Positions 51,540 through 59,945 of a stretch of DNA of 64,000 nt are shown piece by piece. Origin of the DNA: Caballeronia fortuita (GTDB taxonomy: Bacteria > Pseudomonadota > Gammaproteobacteria > Burkholderiales > Burkholderiaceae); assembly GCF_001544835.2 (NCBI RefSeq), contig NZ_FCNX02000006.1, positions 124,001-188,000 of the forward strand. Reading direction: 5' to 3'. The notes beneath the pieces are model-generated. The model did no database searches. It saw only the letters and a list, made by a program, of their open reading frames with translations, and was not told where the DNA came from. How positions within the stretch are numbered: the first letter of the stretch is position 1; every line of letters starts with the position of its first letter. Position numbers and translations under genes: made by a program.

Positions 51540-53252
51540 ATGCGCAAGCTACGCTCGCAAAGCTGGTTCGGCGGTAACGACAAAGACGCCTTCATCCATC
51601 GTTCGTGGATGAAGAATCAAGGCATTCCTCACGACCAGTTCGATGGCCGGCCGGTCATCGGCATATGCAATACATGGTCGGAACTCACGCCGTGCAACGC
51701 GCATTTTCGCGAGCTCGCGGAATACGTGAAGCGCGGCGTGCGCGAGGCGGGCGGCTTTCCGCTGGAGTTTCCGGTGATGTCGCTCGGCGAATCGAACCTG
51801 CGGCCCACGGCGATGCTGTTCCGCAATCTCGCGTCGATGGATGTCGAAGAGTCCATACGCGGCAATCCTATTGATGGCGTCGTTCTGCTCGTCGGCTGCG
51901 ACAAGACTACGCCGGCGCTGTTGATGGGCGCGGCGTCGTGCAACCTGCCCGCGCTCGCGGTATCGGGCGGGCCGATGCTGAACGGCCGCTTTCGCGGCGG
52001 CACCATCGGTTCGGGCACAGGCGTGTGGCAGATGTCCGAAGAAGTGCGCGCGGGCACGATGACGCAGGAAGAATTCGTCGAAGCCGAATCGTGCATGAAC
52101 CGCTCGCGCGGCCACTGCATGACGATGGGCACCGCATCCACGATGGCCTCGATGGTCGAATCGCTCGGCATGGGCCTGCCGCATAACGCCGCGATTCCCG
52201 CCGTCGATGCGCGCCGTCAGGTGCTCGCGCACATGGCCGGACGGCGCATCGTCGATATGGTCAAGGACGATGTGACGATGGACAAGATCCTCACGCGCCA
52301 GGCTTTCGAAAACGCGATCCGCACGAATGCGGCCATCGGCGGCTCGACGAACGCGGTCGTGCATGTGATCGCATTGGCGAAGCGCATCGGCGTGGAACTG
52401 TCGCTCGAAGACTGGGAGCTCGGCAGCGAGGTGCCGTGTCTCGTGAACCTTCAGCCATCCGGCGAATATCTGATGGAGGACTTCTACTACGCGGGCGGCT
52501 TGCCTGCCGTGTTGCGCCAGCTTGGCGAGCAAGGTCTGCTGCACCGCGATTCGCTCACGGTCAATGGCCGCACGATCTGGGACAACGTGAGCGACGCGGC
52601 GAACTACGACGAGAAAGTCATTACGCGCTTCGAAAAGCCGTTCAAGCCGCACGCGGGCATCGCCGTGCTGAAGGGCAATCTCGCGCCGAACGGCGCGGTC
52701 ATCAAGCCGTCGGCGGCGACGCAATCGTTGCTGAAGCATCGCGGGCGCGCGGTCGTGTTCGAGAACGTCGAAGAGCTTCACGCGAAAGTAGACGACGATT
52801 CGCTCGACATCGACGAGCATTGCATCATGGTGCTGAAGGGCGCGGGTCCGAAAGGTTATCCGGGTTTCGCGGAAGTCGGCAACATGCCGCTGCCGAAGAA
52901 GGTGCTGCAAAAAGGCATCACCGACATGGTTCGCATCTCCGACGGCAGGATGAGCGGCACGGCATACGGCGCGGTCGTGCTGCATGTATCGCCCGAAGCG
53001 GCGGCGGGCGGACCGCTCGCGCTCGTGCAGACGGGCGACATCATCGAACTGGATGTCGAGGCGCGGCGTCTGCATCTGGAAGTATCGGACGATGAACTGG
53101 AGAAGCGCCGCGCTGCGTGGCAGGCGCCCGAATTGCCGAAGCGCGGCTATTACCGCTTGTACGTGGAGCATGTATTGCAGGCGGATCAGGGCGCGGACCT
53201 GGACTTTCTCGTCGGCTCGAGCGGCGCGCCCGTGCCGCGCGATTCGCACTGA
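51540..53252 (+). CDS. IlvD/Edd-family sugar-acid dehydratase (L-arabonate/xylonate dehydratase-like)
   Basis: The 570-residue enzyme has the iron-sulphur cysteines of this family: GICNTWSELTPCNAHFRELA, VLLVGCDKTTPALLMGAASC, and RSRGHCMTMGTASTMASMVE. The GHCMTMGTASTM form and the early GNDKDAFIHRSWMKNQGIPH are typical of [2Fe-2S] sugar-acid dehydratases rather than dihydroxy-acid dehydratase. It dehydrates a pentonate or hexonate to a 2-keto-3-deoxy acid. The DHDPS-family gene begins 12 bases later and would process that product. No dehydrogenase or transporter lies beside it; the sugar is not determinable here. Confidence 0.9.
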   Translation: MRKLRSQSWFGGNDKDAFIHRSWMKNQGIPHDQFDGRPVIGICNTWSELTPCNAHFRELAEYVKRGVREAGGFPLEFPVMSLGESNLRPTAMLFRNLASMDVEESIRGNPIDGVVLLVGCDKTTPALLMGAASCNLPALAVSGGPMLNGRFRGGTIGSGTGVWQMSEEVRAGTMTQEEFVEAESCMNRSRGHCMTMGTASTMASMVESLGMGLPHNAAIPAVDARRQVLAHMAGRRIVDMVKDDVTMDKILTRQAFENAIRTNAAIGGSTNAVVHVIALAKRIGVELSLEDWELGSEVPCLVNLQPSGEYLMEDFYYAGGLPAVLRQLGEQGLLHRDSLTVNGRTIWDNVSDAANYDEKVITRFEKPFKPHAGIAVLKGNLAPNGAVIKPSAATQSLLKHRGRAVVFENVEELHAKVDDDSLDIDEHCIMVLKGAGPKGYPGFAEVGNMPLPKKVLQKGITDMVRISDGRMSGTAYGAVVLHVSPEAAAGGPLALVQTGDIIELDVEARRLHLEVSDDELEKRRAAWQAPELPKRGYYRLYVEHVLQADQGADLDFLVGSSGAPVPRDSH

Positions 53253-53264
53253 GCGGAGGCATCG

Positions 53265-54185
53265 ATGTCAGACTTCGATACGCCGCCTTCCGGCATGTGG
53301 CCGGTGCTATACGCATACTTCGACGCGATGAACCGCCTCGACGGCGACGCCACGCGCAAGCAGATCGACGCGACCATCGCAGCCGGCGCGCCGGCCATCG
53401 TCACACTCGGACTCGCGACGGAAGTGAACCGCTTGTCGGACGAAGAGAAGCGCACGATGATCGACGATTGCGCCGCGCACATCGAAAAGCGCGTGCCGCT
53501 CGCGGTCACGATCACCGGAGATAGCGTCGAACAACAGGTCGCGCTTGCCAGCTACGCGCTCGAACGCGGCGCGTCGTGGCTCATTCTTCAACCGCCGTCG
53601 AAGCGCGGCGAGCCGGAAGCGTTCTACTACGACTTCTTCGCGTCGGTGCTCGAACGGACCGGCGCGAACGCGGGCATTCAGAACGCGCCGGAATATCTCA
53701 GCGTGGGATTGTCGGCGGAGTCGATCGCCGCGCTCGCGGCCGAGCGCCCGAACTTCCGCTTGCTGAAAGGCGAAGGCCCGGCCGTGACGATCCGCGCGAC
53801 CATCGAAAAGCTGCGCGCGCTCGATCAGACGCTCGCGGTGTTCAACGGGCGCGGCGGTCAGGAACTCGTCGATAACCTGCGCGCGGGTTGCGATGGCCTC
53901 ATCGTCGCGCCCGATGCGTTCGATCGTCAGGTCGCCATTCATGACGCGTTTGCCGAAGGGCGCGAGCACGACGCCGAAGCGCTGTATGCGGACACGTTGC
54001 CGGAAATCGTCTTCGTGATGCAGTCCCTGGAAACGCTCACCTGTTACGGCAAGCGCATCGCGGCATGGCGCATGGGCTTCGACGTGCAGCACGATCGCGG
54101 CGCGCGCCCGACGCGATTCGGCATCGAATGCGCGCGCCGTTTCGCGCAACGTCTCGGTCCGACATCGCGCGTTCTGCGCCGATGA
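53265..54185 (+). CDS. DHDPS/NAL-family lyase or dehydratase acting on 2-keto-3-deoxy acid
   Basis: The 306-residue (beta/alpha)8 protein has the family Schiff-base Lys168 in FRLLKGEGPAVTIR. The usual YNxP tyrosine motif is replaced by GIQNAPEYLSVGL, so Tyr144 or no tyrosine would act. Members that follow sugar-acid dehydratases are KDA dehydratases or 2-keto-3-deoxy acid aldolases. The sequence begins FDTPPSGMWPVLYAYFDAMN, with the strand typical of family start. It is coupled to the dehydratase (12-base gap). Which reaction it does is open. Confidence 0.82.
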   Translation: MSDFDTPPSGMWPVLYAYFDAMNRLDGDATRKQIDATIAAGAPAIVTLGLATEVNRLSDEEKRTMIDDCAAHIEKRVPLAVTITGDSVEQQVALASYALERGASWLILQPPSKRGEPEAFYYDFFASVLERTGANAGIQNAPEYLSVGLSAESIAALAAERPNFRLLKGEGPAVTIRATIEKLRALDQTLAVFNGRGGQELVDNLRAGCDGLIVAPDAFDRQVAIHDAFAEGREHDAEALYADTLPEIVFVMQSLETLTCYGKRIAAWRMGFDVQHDRGARPTRFGIECARRFAQRLGPTSRVLRR

Positions 54186-54186
54186 T

Positions 54187-55161
54187 TCATCGCACCGCGC
54201 GGCGCGTAAAGCGCTGCTCGGTCACCGATGCGCCCCATTGCGTGCCTTCGGCTTCGTCGCTCAACACGAAGCCGAACGACTCGTACAAATGGCGCGCGGC
54301 GTCGAGACTCTTGAAGGTCCAGAGATACGTTTCGTCGTAGTGCGTGTCGACGAAACTCATCGCGCGCGTCATCAGTTGCCGGCCCATGCCGCTGCCGCGC
54401 AATGCATCGTCGATGATGAACCAGCGCAGATGCGCGACGCGCGTCGTGAGATCGCCGTCGATCGCGAGCGAGCCGAGCGTGCGTTCGCCTTCCATCACGA
54501 GCCACAGCGCCTTGCCCCGCGCGGGCAGGCTTTGCGCGAACGCCGCCATCTCCGTCGCGACCTTGCGCTCGAAGAACACGCCGAAGCCCGCGTGATGCGC
54601 ATAGAAGCGCGCGTGCAGACTCGCCACATCGCCGATGCAGCCCGGCCGGTATCCCTCGACGATGCGCGCGCTTGCCGTATGCGCGGCGTGCGGCGTCGCG
54701 CGGACATGACCATGCGAGAGGGCATCGGCATAAAGCGCGAGCGAGCGCACGAGCGTTTGCTGTTCCTCTGGCACCATGCGGCGCAGCGCATCGGAGACCT
54801 GATCGGTCGCGAACTTGTCGATCTTTCTGCGCAGCTTCTGCCCCGCCGCCGTGAGATACAGCGCGGATGAACGCGCGTCATCGCTCGACGTCTGCCGCTT
54901 GATGAACCCCGCTGCTTCGAGCCGCGCGATCTGCCGGCTCGCGTTCGACTTGTCGAGCCGAAGAATCTGCGCGATATGGCGTGCCTGAATGCCGGGCGTC
55001 GCGCCGATCTCGATGATCGCGTGAACCGCCGACGGCGCCAGTCCGCTGTCCGCGAGCGTGTTGCGCATGAAACCCAGTTCGCGCACCAGTTTGCGCGAGA
55101 ATTCGCGCAGTTCGAGGATGGTTCGGTCGCGCGGCTGTGCGGGAGTATCGATGATATCCAT
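54187..55161 (-). CDS. MarR-GNAT fusion regulator/acetyltransferase
   Basis: The 324-residue protein has an N-terminal MarR winged-helix domain (AHIAQILRLDKSNASRQIAR with the wing LEAAGFIKRQTSSDDARSSA), and a C-terminal GNAT domain (RWFIIDDALRGSGMGRQLMT, with RGSGMG acetyl-CoA loop, and LYESFGFVL). Such fusions are common in actinobacteria and Burkholderiaceae; a ligand or acetylated partner is unknown. It lies one base from the convergent DHDPS-like gene. Two 17-bp palindromes at 55174 and 55206 are likely its own operators. The ATG at 55161 follows a purine-rich GGAGACGTC. Confidence 0.9.
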   Translation of the reverse strand: MDIIDTPAQPRDRTILELREFSRKLVRELGFMRNTLADSGLAPSAVHAIIEIGATPGIQARHIAQILRLDKSNASRQIARLEAAGFIKRQTSSDDARSSALYLTAAGQKLRRKIDKFATDQVSDALRRMVPEEQQTLVRSLALYADALSHGHVRATPHAAHTASARIVEGYRPGCIGDVASLHARFYAHHAGFGVFFERKVATEMAAFAQSLPARGKALWLVMEGERTLGSLAIDGDLTTRVAHLRWFIIDDALRGSGMGRQLMTRAMSFVDTHYDETYLWTFKSLDAARHLYESFGFVLSDEAEGTQWGASVTEQRFTRRAVR

Positions 55162-55173
55162 GACGTCTCCATC

Positions 55174-55222
55174 GGTTGCGAATCGCAACCATATCCGCGC
55201 AGTCTAGTTGCGGATCGCAACT
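55174..55222. promoter_or_regulatory. Two palindromic operators upstream of the MarR-GNAT gene
   Basis: GGTTGCGAATCGCAACC (55174-55190) is palindromic around its centre with eight-base arms. AGTTGCGGATCGCAACT (55206-55222) has the same core, GTTGCGRATCGCAAC. Starts are 32 bases apart, about three helical turns, and the first ends 13 bases before the ATG at 55161. This is the classic layout for MarR-type autorepression. Confidence 0.8.
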
Positions 55223-55242
55223 TTCGCAAGAAAGACGGCGCT

Positions 55243-55258
55243 CCCGCAAACTCTCACC
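55243..55258 (+). repeat. Orphan iteron near the MarR-GNAT promoter
   Basis: CCCGCAAACTCTCACC fits the origin iteron pattern, in the same orientation as the array but 17 kb away. It sits between the MarR-type operators and hpnL, and overlaps the hpnL stop codon. Confidence 0.75.
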
Positions 55259-56252
55259 TTTCGGCCGCGCCAGCGCGCAACGCCGCCTGCGAGTGTGTCT
55301 GCGTGAAGCGCAGCATTGCAATCGCAATCCCGCCCCATGCGAGTTCGCGCATTCGTCGCAGCAATGCGAACGACAACGCCGCTTCTCGCTCGACGCCGAA
55401 CGCCGACGCGATCGCGACGATCGTCGCTTCCTGAACGCCGAGGCCAGCGGGCGCGATGAACACTGCGCTGCGCACCGCCTGCGTGAGCGATTCGATCGCG
55501 ATCGCGCCCGCGATCGGCACCGGATGGCCGAGCATGGCGAAGGCCGCATAGACTTCGAGCGCGCCAAGCACGTATCCCGAGAACTGCCACGCGAACGCGC
55601 GCGCGACGAGCGGCATGCGCTGCAACAGCGCGCGAATGTCGTGATCGAGACGCTTGCCATCGAGCCTCGCCGACAATGCGTGCGACGAATCGAGCCAGCG
55701 CCGCGCAATTGCTTCGAGCCGATGGAACGGCGCACCCTTGAGCGCGACGAAGAACGCGGCGACGCCGATCGGCAGCGAAGCCATCACAGCCGCGCCGATC
55801 ACGTTGCCGATATCGCGCGCGTCGCTCGCGTGCCAACGCAGCAGCACGAGCCCGAGCACGGCGAGCGCGTATTGAACCGCGATCGTCACGAGCATTTCGA
55901 CGATCACCGATGCGCTCACGCGGCTCACGTCCGGCATATAGCGCGTGGCGAGCCGCACGCCCACGAGTTCGCCGCCGATACCGAGCACGGGCAAAAGCCG
56001 CCCGACCGCTTCGCGCACGACCGCGATCCGCCAGAGCGGGCCGAGGCCGATACGCTTGTCGAGCAGAAGCTGCCACGCGCGCGCATCGAGAAGCAGCGGC
56101 AATGCGTGCAGCGGCACGAGGCACAGCAGCACCGGTCCCGTGCGCGCGACGAGCGTGAACGCATCCGCGACGCCTTCATGGAGCGATAGCATGACGAGCA
56201 GGGCGATGGCGGCGGGCCAGCGCAGCCACGCGATGCGCTTGAGCCATCTCAC
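55254..56252 (-). CDS. hpnL: Hopanoid-associated membrane protein HpnL
   Basis: The 332-residue protein has about eight membrane spans and belongs to the lysylphosphatidylglycerol-synthase/UPF0104 transmembrane family: DARAWQLLLDKRIGLGPLWR, REAVGRLLPVLGIGGELVGV and GYVLGALEVYAAFAMLGHPV, then VFIAPAGLGVQEATIVAIA. HpnL is encoded with hopanoid modification genes and thought to help handle or move hopanoids; its role is not settled. The start is GTG at 56252, overlapping the hpnK stop as GTGA; the hydrophobic start RWLKRIAWLRWPAAIALLV fits. An iteron covers its stop. Confidence 0.85.
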   Translation of the reverse strand: MRWLKRIAWLRWPAAIALLVMLSLHEGVADAFTLVARTGPVLLCLVPLHALPLLLDARAWQLLLDKRIGLGPLWRIAVVREAVGRLLPVLGIGGELVGVRLATRYMPDVSRVSASVIVEMLVTIAVQYALAVLGLVLLRWHASDARDIGNVIGAAVMASLPIGVAAFFVALKGAPFHRLEAIARRWLDSSHALSARLDGKRLDHDIRALLQRMPLVARAFAWQFSGYVLGALEVYAAFAMLGHPVPIAGAIAIESLTQAVRSAVFIAPAGLGVQEATIVAIASAFGVEREAALSFALLRRMRELAWGGIAIAMLRFTQTHSQAALRAGAAER

Positions 56253-57082
56253 GTGACCGGCTCCCGTGTGCGCGCGTGGCCGAACACATCGGCGAAACCG
56301 CCGCGCATCGCGCCCGTCGCTTCGATGGCGCGTCGCACGCGCGGCGAACACAGGGCTGCGAACTCGTCGGCGTGGCGATAGTCGCGCATCGATGGCGTCA
56401 AAGGCGTGCCTTCCATCGCGGGATGGCTGTAGATTTCGAGCACGCCTTCGGGCGCGTTCGCGAGCCACGCGAGCCATGCGGCCTCGTCCATGCGGCCGGT
56501 TGCGGCGATCCCCGCGACCCAATCGTTATGAGCGATGCCTGCATCGTCGAGGCGCTTCTTCACGAGCGCGATCCAAGGCGCAAGCAAGAGCGAACCGTTC
56601 GGCTCGCGCGGCAGACGCATTGCGCGCATGCCGTATCGCGGACCGATCTCGAGGATCAGGCCGAGCACCGTCGGATGCAGCTGGAAGTGCTTGTGCACGT
56701 TGACGTGATCGAGCGCGAGGCCGGTCGCGGCGAACGCCTTGAATTGCGCATGAATCTCGATGCCGAGTTGCCGGCGCACGTCGCGCCGGAAGAAGAAGCG
56801 CACGCCGTTTTCGAACATCGAGCCTTCGAAGCAGCCGCGGGCATCGACGAGATCGGGAATCGACCAGCGCGGCAGCGTGGCGGCGCCATCGTTCAGCACG
56901 AGATGCAGCCCGACGCGCAATGCCGGCAGTTCCCGCGCGATCCGCACGGCGTCATGGGCCGCGTGCGCGCCGACCATCAGGCTCGCGCATGTCAGCGCGC
57001 CATCGCAGTGCGCGCGCGCGACTGCCTCGTTCACGCGTTCGTGCAGCCCGAAGTCGTCGGCGGTGACGATGATCGCGCGCAC
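56249..57082 (-). CDS. hpnK: Hopanoid biosynthesis deacetylase HpnK (YdjC family)
   Basis: The 277-residue YdjC-fold enzyme starts MRAIIVTADDFGLHERVNEA, with the metal-binding Asp pair; ALDHVNVHKHFQLHPTVLGL gives conserved His residues, and LEIYSHPAMEG the last. HpnK removes the acetyl group from N-acetylglucosaminyl bacteriohopanetetrol made by HpnI. It lies five bases after hpnJ stop region and is coupled to hpnL by overlap. Cytoplasmic. Confidence 0.92.
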   Translation of the reverse strand: MRAIIVTADDFGLHERVNEAVARAHCDGALTCASLMVGAHAAHDAVRIARELPALRVGLHLVLNDGAATLPRWSIPDLVDARGCFEGSMFENGVRFFFRRDVRRQLGIEIHAQFKAFAATGLALDHVNVHKHFQLHPTVLGLILEIGPRYGMRAMRLPREPNGSLLLAPWIALVKKRLDDAGIAHNDWVAGIAATGRMDEAAWLAWLANAPEGVLEIYSHPAMEGTPLTPSMRDYRHADEFAALCSPRVRRAIEATGAMRGGFADVFGHARTREPVT

Positions 57083-57086
57083 GATG

Positions 57087-58511
57087 TCACGCCTCGTGCG
57101 CGCGCAGGAAGCGGAAGAACTCGACGCCTTCGCGAAGCCGCCGCGTCATCATGTCCCAGCTCGTCAGCATCTCGCGCACGATCTCCCATATCTTCGACGG
57201 TCGAAAGTAAAAGCGCTTATAGAAGCGTTCGAGCTCGTGATAGATCTCTTCGCGCGACAGATGCGGATAGCCGATCGCGGCCAGTTGCACGCCTTCCGTG
57301 CTGACGAGATTGACGACCTTGTTCTCCGCGAGCCAGCCGTTCTGCACGGCCTGCGCATAGAGCGCGGTTCCGGGATAAGGCGCGGCGAGCGAGACCTGGA
57401 TCGTGTGCGGATTGATTTCCTTGGCGTATCGAATGGTCTTTTCGATGGTCTCTTTCGTCTCGCCCGGCAAGCCGAGAATGAATGTGCCGTGCACCGTGAT
57501 GCCGAGCTTGCGGCAATCGTCGGCAAAACGTCGCGCGATATCCGTGCGCAGCCCCTTCTTGATGTTCAGGAGGATTTGATCGTCGCCGGTTTCGTAACCT
57601 ACGAGCAGAAGGCGCAGGCCGTTGTCCTTCATGATCTTGAGCGTCGCGTAAGGCACGTTCGCCTTCGCATTGCACGACCACGTGACGCCGAGCCTGCCCA
57701 GCCCGCGCGCGATCTCTTCGACGCGCGGCCGGAAGTCGGTGAAGGTGTCGTCGTCGAACATGATCTCTTTCACTTCGGGCATGTTGTCGCGAATCCACTT
57801 CACTTCTTCGAGCACGTTGTCCACCGAGCGCACGCGATAGCGATGTCCGCCCACCGTCTGCGGCCACAGGCAGAACGTGCAGCGCGAACGGCAGCCGCGC
57901 CCCGTATAAATCGACACGTAAGGATGCTTCAGATAGCCGATGAAATAATTCTCGATGTTGAGATCGCGCTTGTAGACCGGCGCGACGAAGGGCAGCTCGT
58001 CCATGTTTTCGAGGATGGGGCGTGCTTCGTTGTGCTCGATCGAGCCATCGCGCAGGCGATAGCTGAGCCCCTTGATATCGGCGAACGCATGGCCTTCGGC
58101 AATTTCCTTGCACGTAAAGTCGAATTCCTCGCGGCACACGAAGTCGAGCGCGTCGCTGGCGGCAAGCGAATTGTGCGGATCGATGGCCACCTTCGCGCCC
58201 ACCATGCCGACAATGACGTCTGGCGCGCGCAGCTTCAGCTTCTCGGCGAACAATGCATCGGCGGGAAACGAAGGCGTGCTCGTATGAAGGACGACGAGTT
58301 CGTATTGCGCGGCGATATCGAGCGTCGCGTCGAAGGACAGGCCGTCGGCGGGCGCATCGAGCACGCGTGAGCCGGGCACGAGCGCGGCGGGCTGCGCGAG
58401 CCACGTCGGATACCAGAACGAGCGGATTTCGCGCTTCGCCTGATAGCGCGAGCCGGCGCCGCCGTCGAAGCCGTCGAAGGAGGGCGCTTGCAGAAAGAGC
58501 GTGTGCTTCAT
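57087..58511 (-). CDS. hpnJ: Radical SAM enzyme HpnJ (hopanoid cyclitol ether synthesis)
   Basis: The 474-residue protein has an N-terminal B12-binding-like domain (PALVPGSRVLDAPADGLSFD, VGMVGAKVAIDPHNSLAASD) and a radical SAM core with the [4Fe-4S] motif CRSRCTFC in YTGRGCRSRCTFCLWPQTVG. LLVGYETGDDQILLNIKKGL and HGTFILGLPGETKETIEKTI are other radical SAM blocks. HpnJ contracts the glucosamine ring of hopanoid glycoside to a cyclitol ether after HpnK. The ATG at 58511 is the family start. Gap to hpnI is 20 bases. Confidence 0.94.
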   Translation of the reverse strand: MKHTLFLQAPSFDGFDGGAGSRYQAKREIRSFWYPTWLAQPAALVPGSRVLDAPADGLSFDATLDIAAQYELVVLHTSTPSFPADALFAEKLKLRAPDVIVGMVGAKVAIDPHNSLAASDALDFVCREEFDFTCKEIAEGHAFADIKGLSYRLRDGSIEHNEARPILENMDELPFVAPVYKRDLNIENYFIGYLKHPYVSIYTGRGCRSRCTFCLWPQTVGGHRYRVRSVDNVLEEVKWIRDNMPEVKEIMFDDDTFTDFRPRVEEIARGLGRLGVTWSCNAKANVPYATLKIMKDNGLRLLLVGYETGDDQILLNIKKGLRTDIARRFADDCRKLGITVHGTFILGLPGETKETIEKTIRYAKEINPHTIQVSLAAPYPGTALYAQAVQNGWLAENKVVNLVSTEGVQLAAIGYPHLSREEIYHELERFYKRFYFRPSKIWEIVREMLTSWDMMTRRLREGVEFFRFLRAHEA

Positions 58512-58531
58512 GACGAGGTCCGGTGAATGCG

Positions 58532-59740
58532 TCATTGACTGTCGGAGGTGTTGGCGTCGTAGCGTTCGCGTGCGTCGTCGAGCGGAATGCGCACGCCGCG
58601 CCACACGACGCTCGATCCGAACGACGCGGCGAGCCATTGCAGGCACATCAGCACGTCGCGCAACGGGATGAGCGGCAGATCGCGCCAGAACGCGCGCCAC
58701 GAGCGCGCCCCGCGTCTGTGCAGCAAAAGCCGCGCGGAGAGACCGAGCGACGTGCTCAGATCGACGATCGTGTCCGCGATGGTTTGCGCGGGATCGGTGC
58801 CCTGCTCGAAGCCGAGTCCGAGCAGCGCGCTCGCCAGCAGCCACGGCGCGGTGAACGTGAGGCACAGACACGCGAAGCCGAGTGGATTGACCGAGCGGAT
58901 CGTGCGCAGCCAGCGCGTCTCGCGGCGCCAGAGCGACGCGAGATCGCGTTCGATCACATCGGTTGCGACGACCACTTCCGACATCACCGTGCGCAAACCG
59001 AGCGCGCGCACGTGCGCGGCGAGCCAGTAATCGTCGGCGAGGCAATCGCGCAAGGCTTCGAAGCCACCGCACTTCACGAGCGTTTCGCGCCGCAGCGCGA
59101 GCGTCGCGCCGAAGCCGTAGCGACGCTGGCCGAGCACGTTGGCGACATGCACCGAAGGCGCAAACCATTCGTTGATGAAGAGCGCGCCGATGCGCGACCA
59201 GAAGCCGCCCACGCACCGCGCGCGATACAGGCACGTGACGAGCCCCACGTCCGCATCGGCGAGCGGCCCGGTCACGCGCGCGAGATAGTCCGGCTCGACA
59301 GCGATGTCGCTATCCGCGATCACGATGAGATCATGCTTCGCGCGCGCCGCGAGATTGATCAGATTGCCGACCTTGCGATTGTCGCCGTGCAAAGTGCCGT
59401 CGATGACGAGTTCGATATCGCGCAGTGGAAAGGCGCGCGCGAGCCGCTCGACGACGCGCGCGGCGGGATCCGATGCGAGCGTCACGCCGAACAGCAACTG
59501 GTATGACGGATGCGTCTGCTTGCAGAAGGTCTCGAGATTCGAGTACAGGCGCGGCTCGCTTCCGCAGAGCGGTTTCAGCACGCTGATCGGGCCGGTATCG
59601 ACACCGGCGCCAATGTCCCGTGCGGACGTCGCGCCGCGCAGGCCGGGAAAGACGAGCGCCGCGAGCGTCGCGTGACAAGTCGCGGCGCAGCACAGTGCAA
59701 TGACGAGCCATGAAAGCAGCGAAACCGAGTGTGTGGTCAT
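58532..59740 (-). CDS. hpnI: Hopanoid glycosyltransferase HpnI
   Basis: The 402-residue membrane GT2 enzyme resembles ceramide glucosyltransferase. It has an N-terminal span (SLLSWLVIALCCAATCHATL), VLKPLCGSEPRLYSNLETFC, the DxD site VIADSDIAVEPDYLARV, the DDYWLAAHVRALG acid, RRETRWLRTIR (RxxRW motif) and one or two C-terminal spans. HpnI attaches N-acetylglucosamine to bacteriohopanetetrol. It is first of hpnI-J-K-L. The ATG at 59740 follows GCGATC; the upstream in-frame ATG lacks an SD. A PmrA-like box at 59803-59819 lies 63 bases upstream. Confidence 0.93.
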   Translation of the reverse strand: MTTHSVSLLSWLVIALCCAATCHATLAALVFPGLRGATSARDIGAGVDTGPISVLKPLCGSEPRLYSNLETFCKQTHPSYQLLFGVTLASDPAARVVERLARAFPLRDIELVIDGTLHGDNRKVGNLINLAARAKHDLIVIADSDIAVEPDYLARVTGPLADADVGLVTCLYRARCVGGFWSRIGALFINEWFAPSVHVANVLGQRRYGFGATLALRRETLVKCGGFEALRDCLADDYWLAAHVRALGLRTVMSEVVVATDVIERDLASLWRRETRWLRTIRSVNPLGFACLCLTFTAPWLLASALLGLGFEQGTDPAQTIADTIVDLSTSLGLSARLLLHRRGARSWRAFWRDLPLIPLRDVLMCLQWLAASFGSSVVWRGVRIPLDDARERYDANTSDSQ

Positions 59741-59802
59741 GATCGCTTCGCGTGCGTACAGCATTGAACGCCGGATGGAACCCGAAGCCTGCCTTCGCAA
59801 AC

Positions 59803-59819
59803 CTTAAGAGATGCTTAGG
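59803..59819. promoter_or_regulatory. PmrA-like response-regulator box upstream of hpnI
   Basis: CTTAAG (59803-59808), five bases, CTTAGG (59814-59819). The layout, two six-base half-sites with 11-base periodicity, matches the box before the two-component operon at 60467 and that at 60397. Confidence 0.7.
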
Positions 59820-59891
59820 TAAGCGAACGAATGCATGTTGAAATGCGCGTGAAAGGGATATGTATCGTCGCGCGAGAAAAAGGCCGCGGCC

Positions 59892-59917
59892 AAAAAAAAC
59901 CCGGCTCGAAAGCCGGG
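59892..59917 (-). terminator. Rho-independent terminator for the small membrane protein gene
   Basis: On the minus strand, CCCGGCT pairs with AGCCGGG around TTCG (59900-59917), a stable tetraloop, followed by T8 (A-run at 59892-59899 on plus). It ends the transcript of the 59946-60341 gene before hpnI. Confidence 0.85.
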
Positions 59918-59945
59918 TCGAAGGAGGTCAGGCGCGTTTCCGAGG

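Noticed and set aside
51549-53249. A 566-codon minus-strand frame opposite the sugar-acid dehydratase
   Set aside because: Exact mirror of a well-supported gene; composition dominated by Arg, His and Ala.
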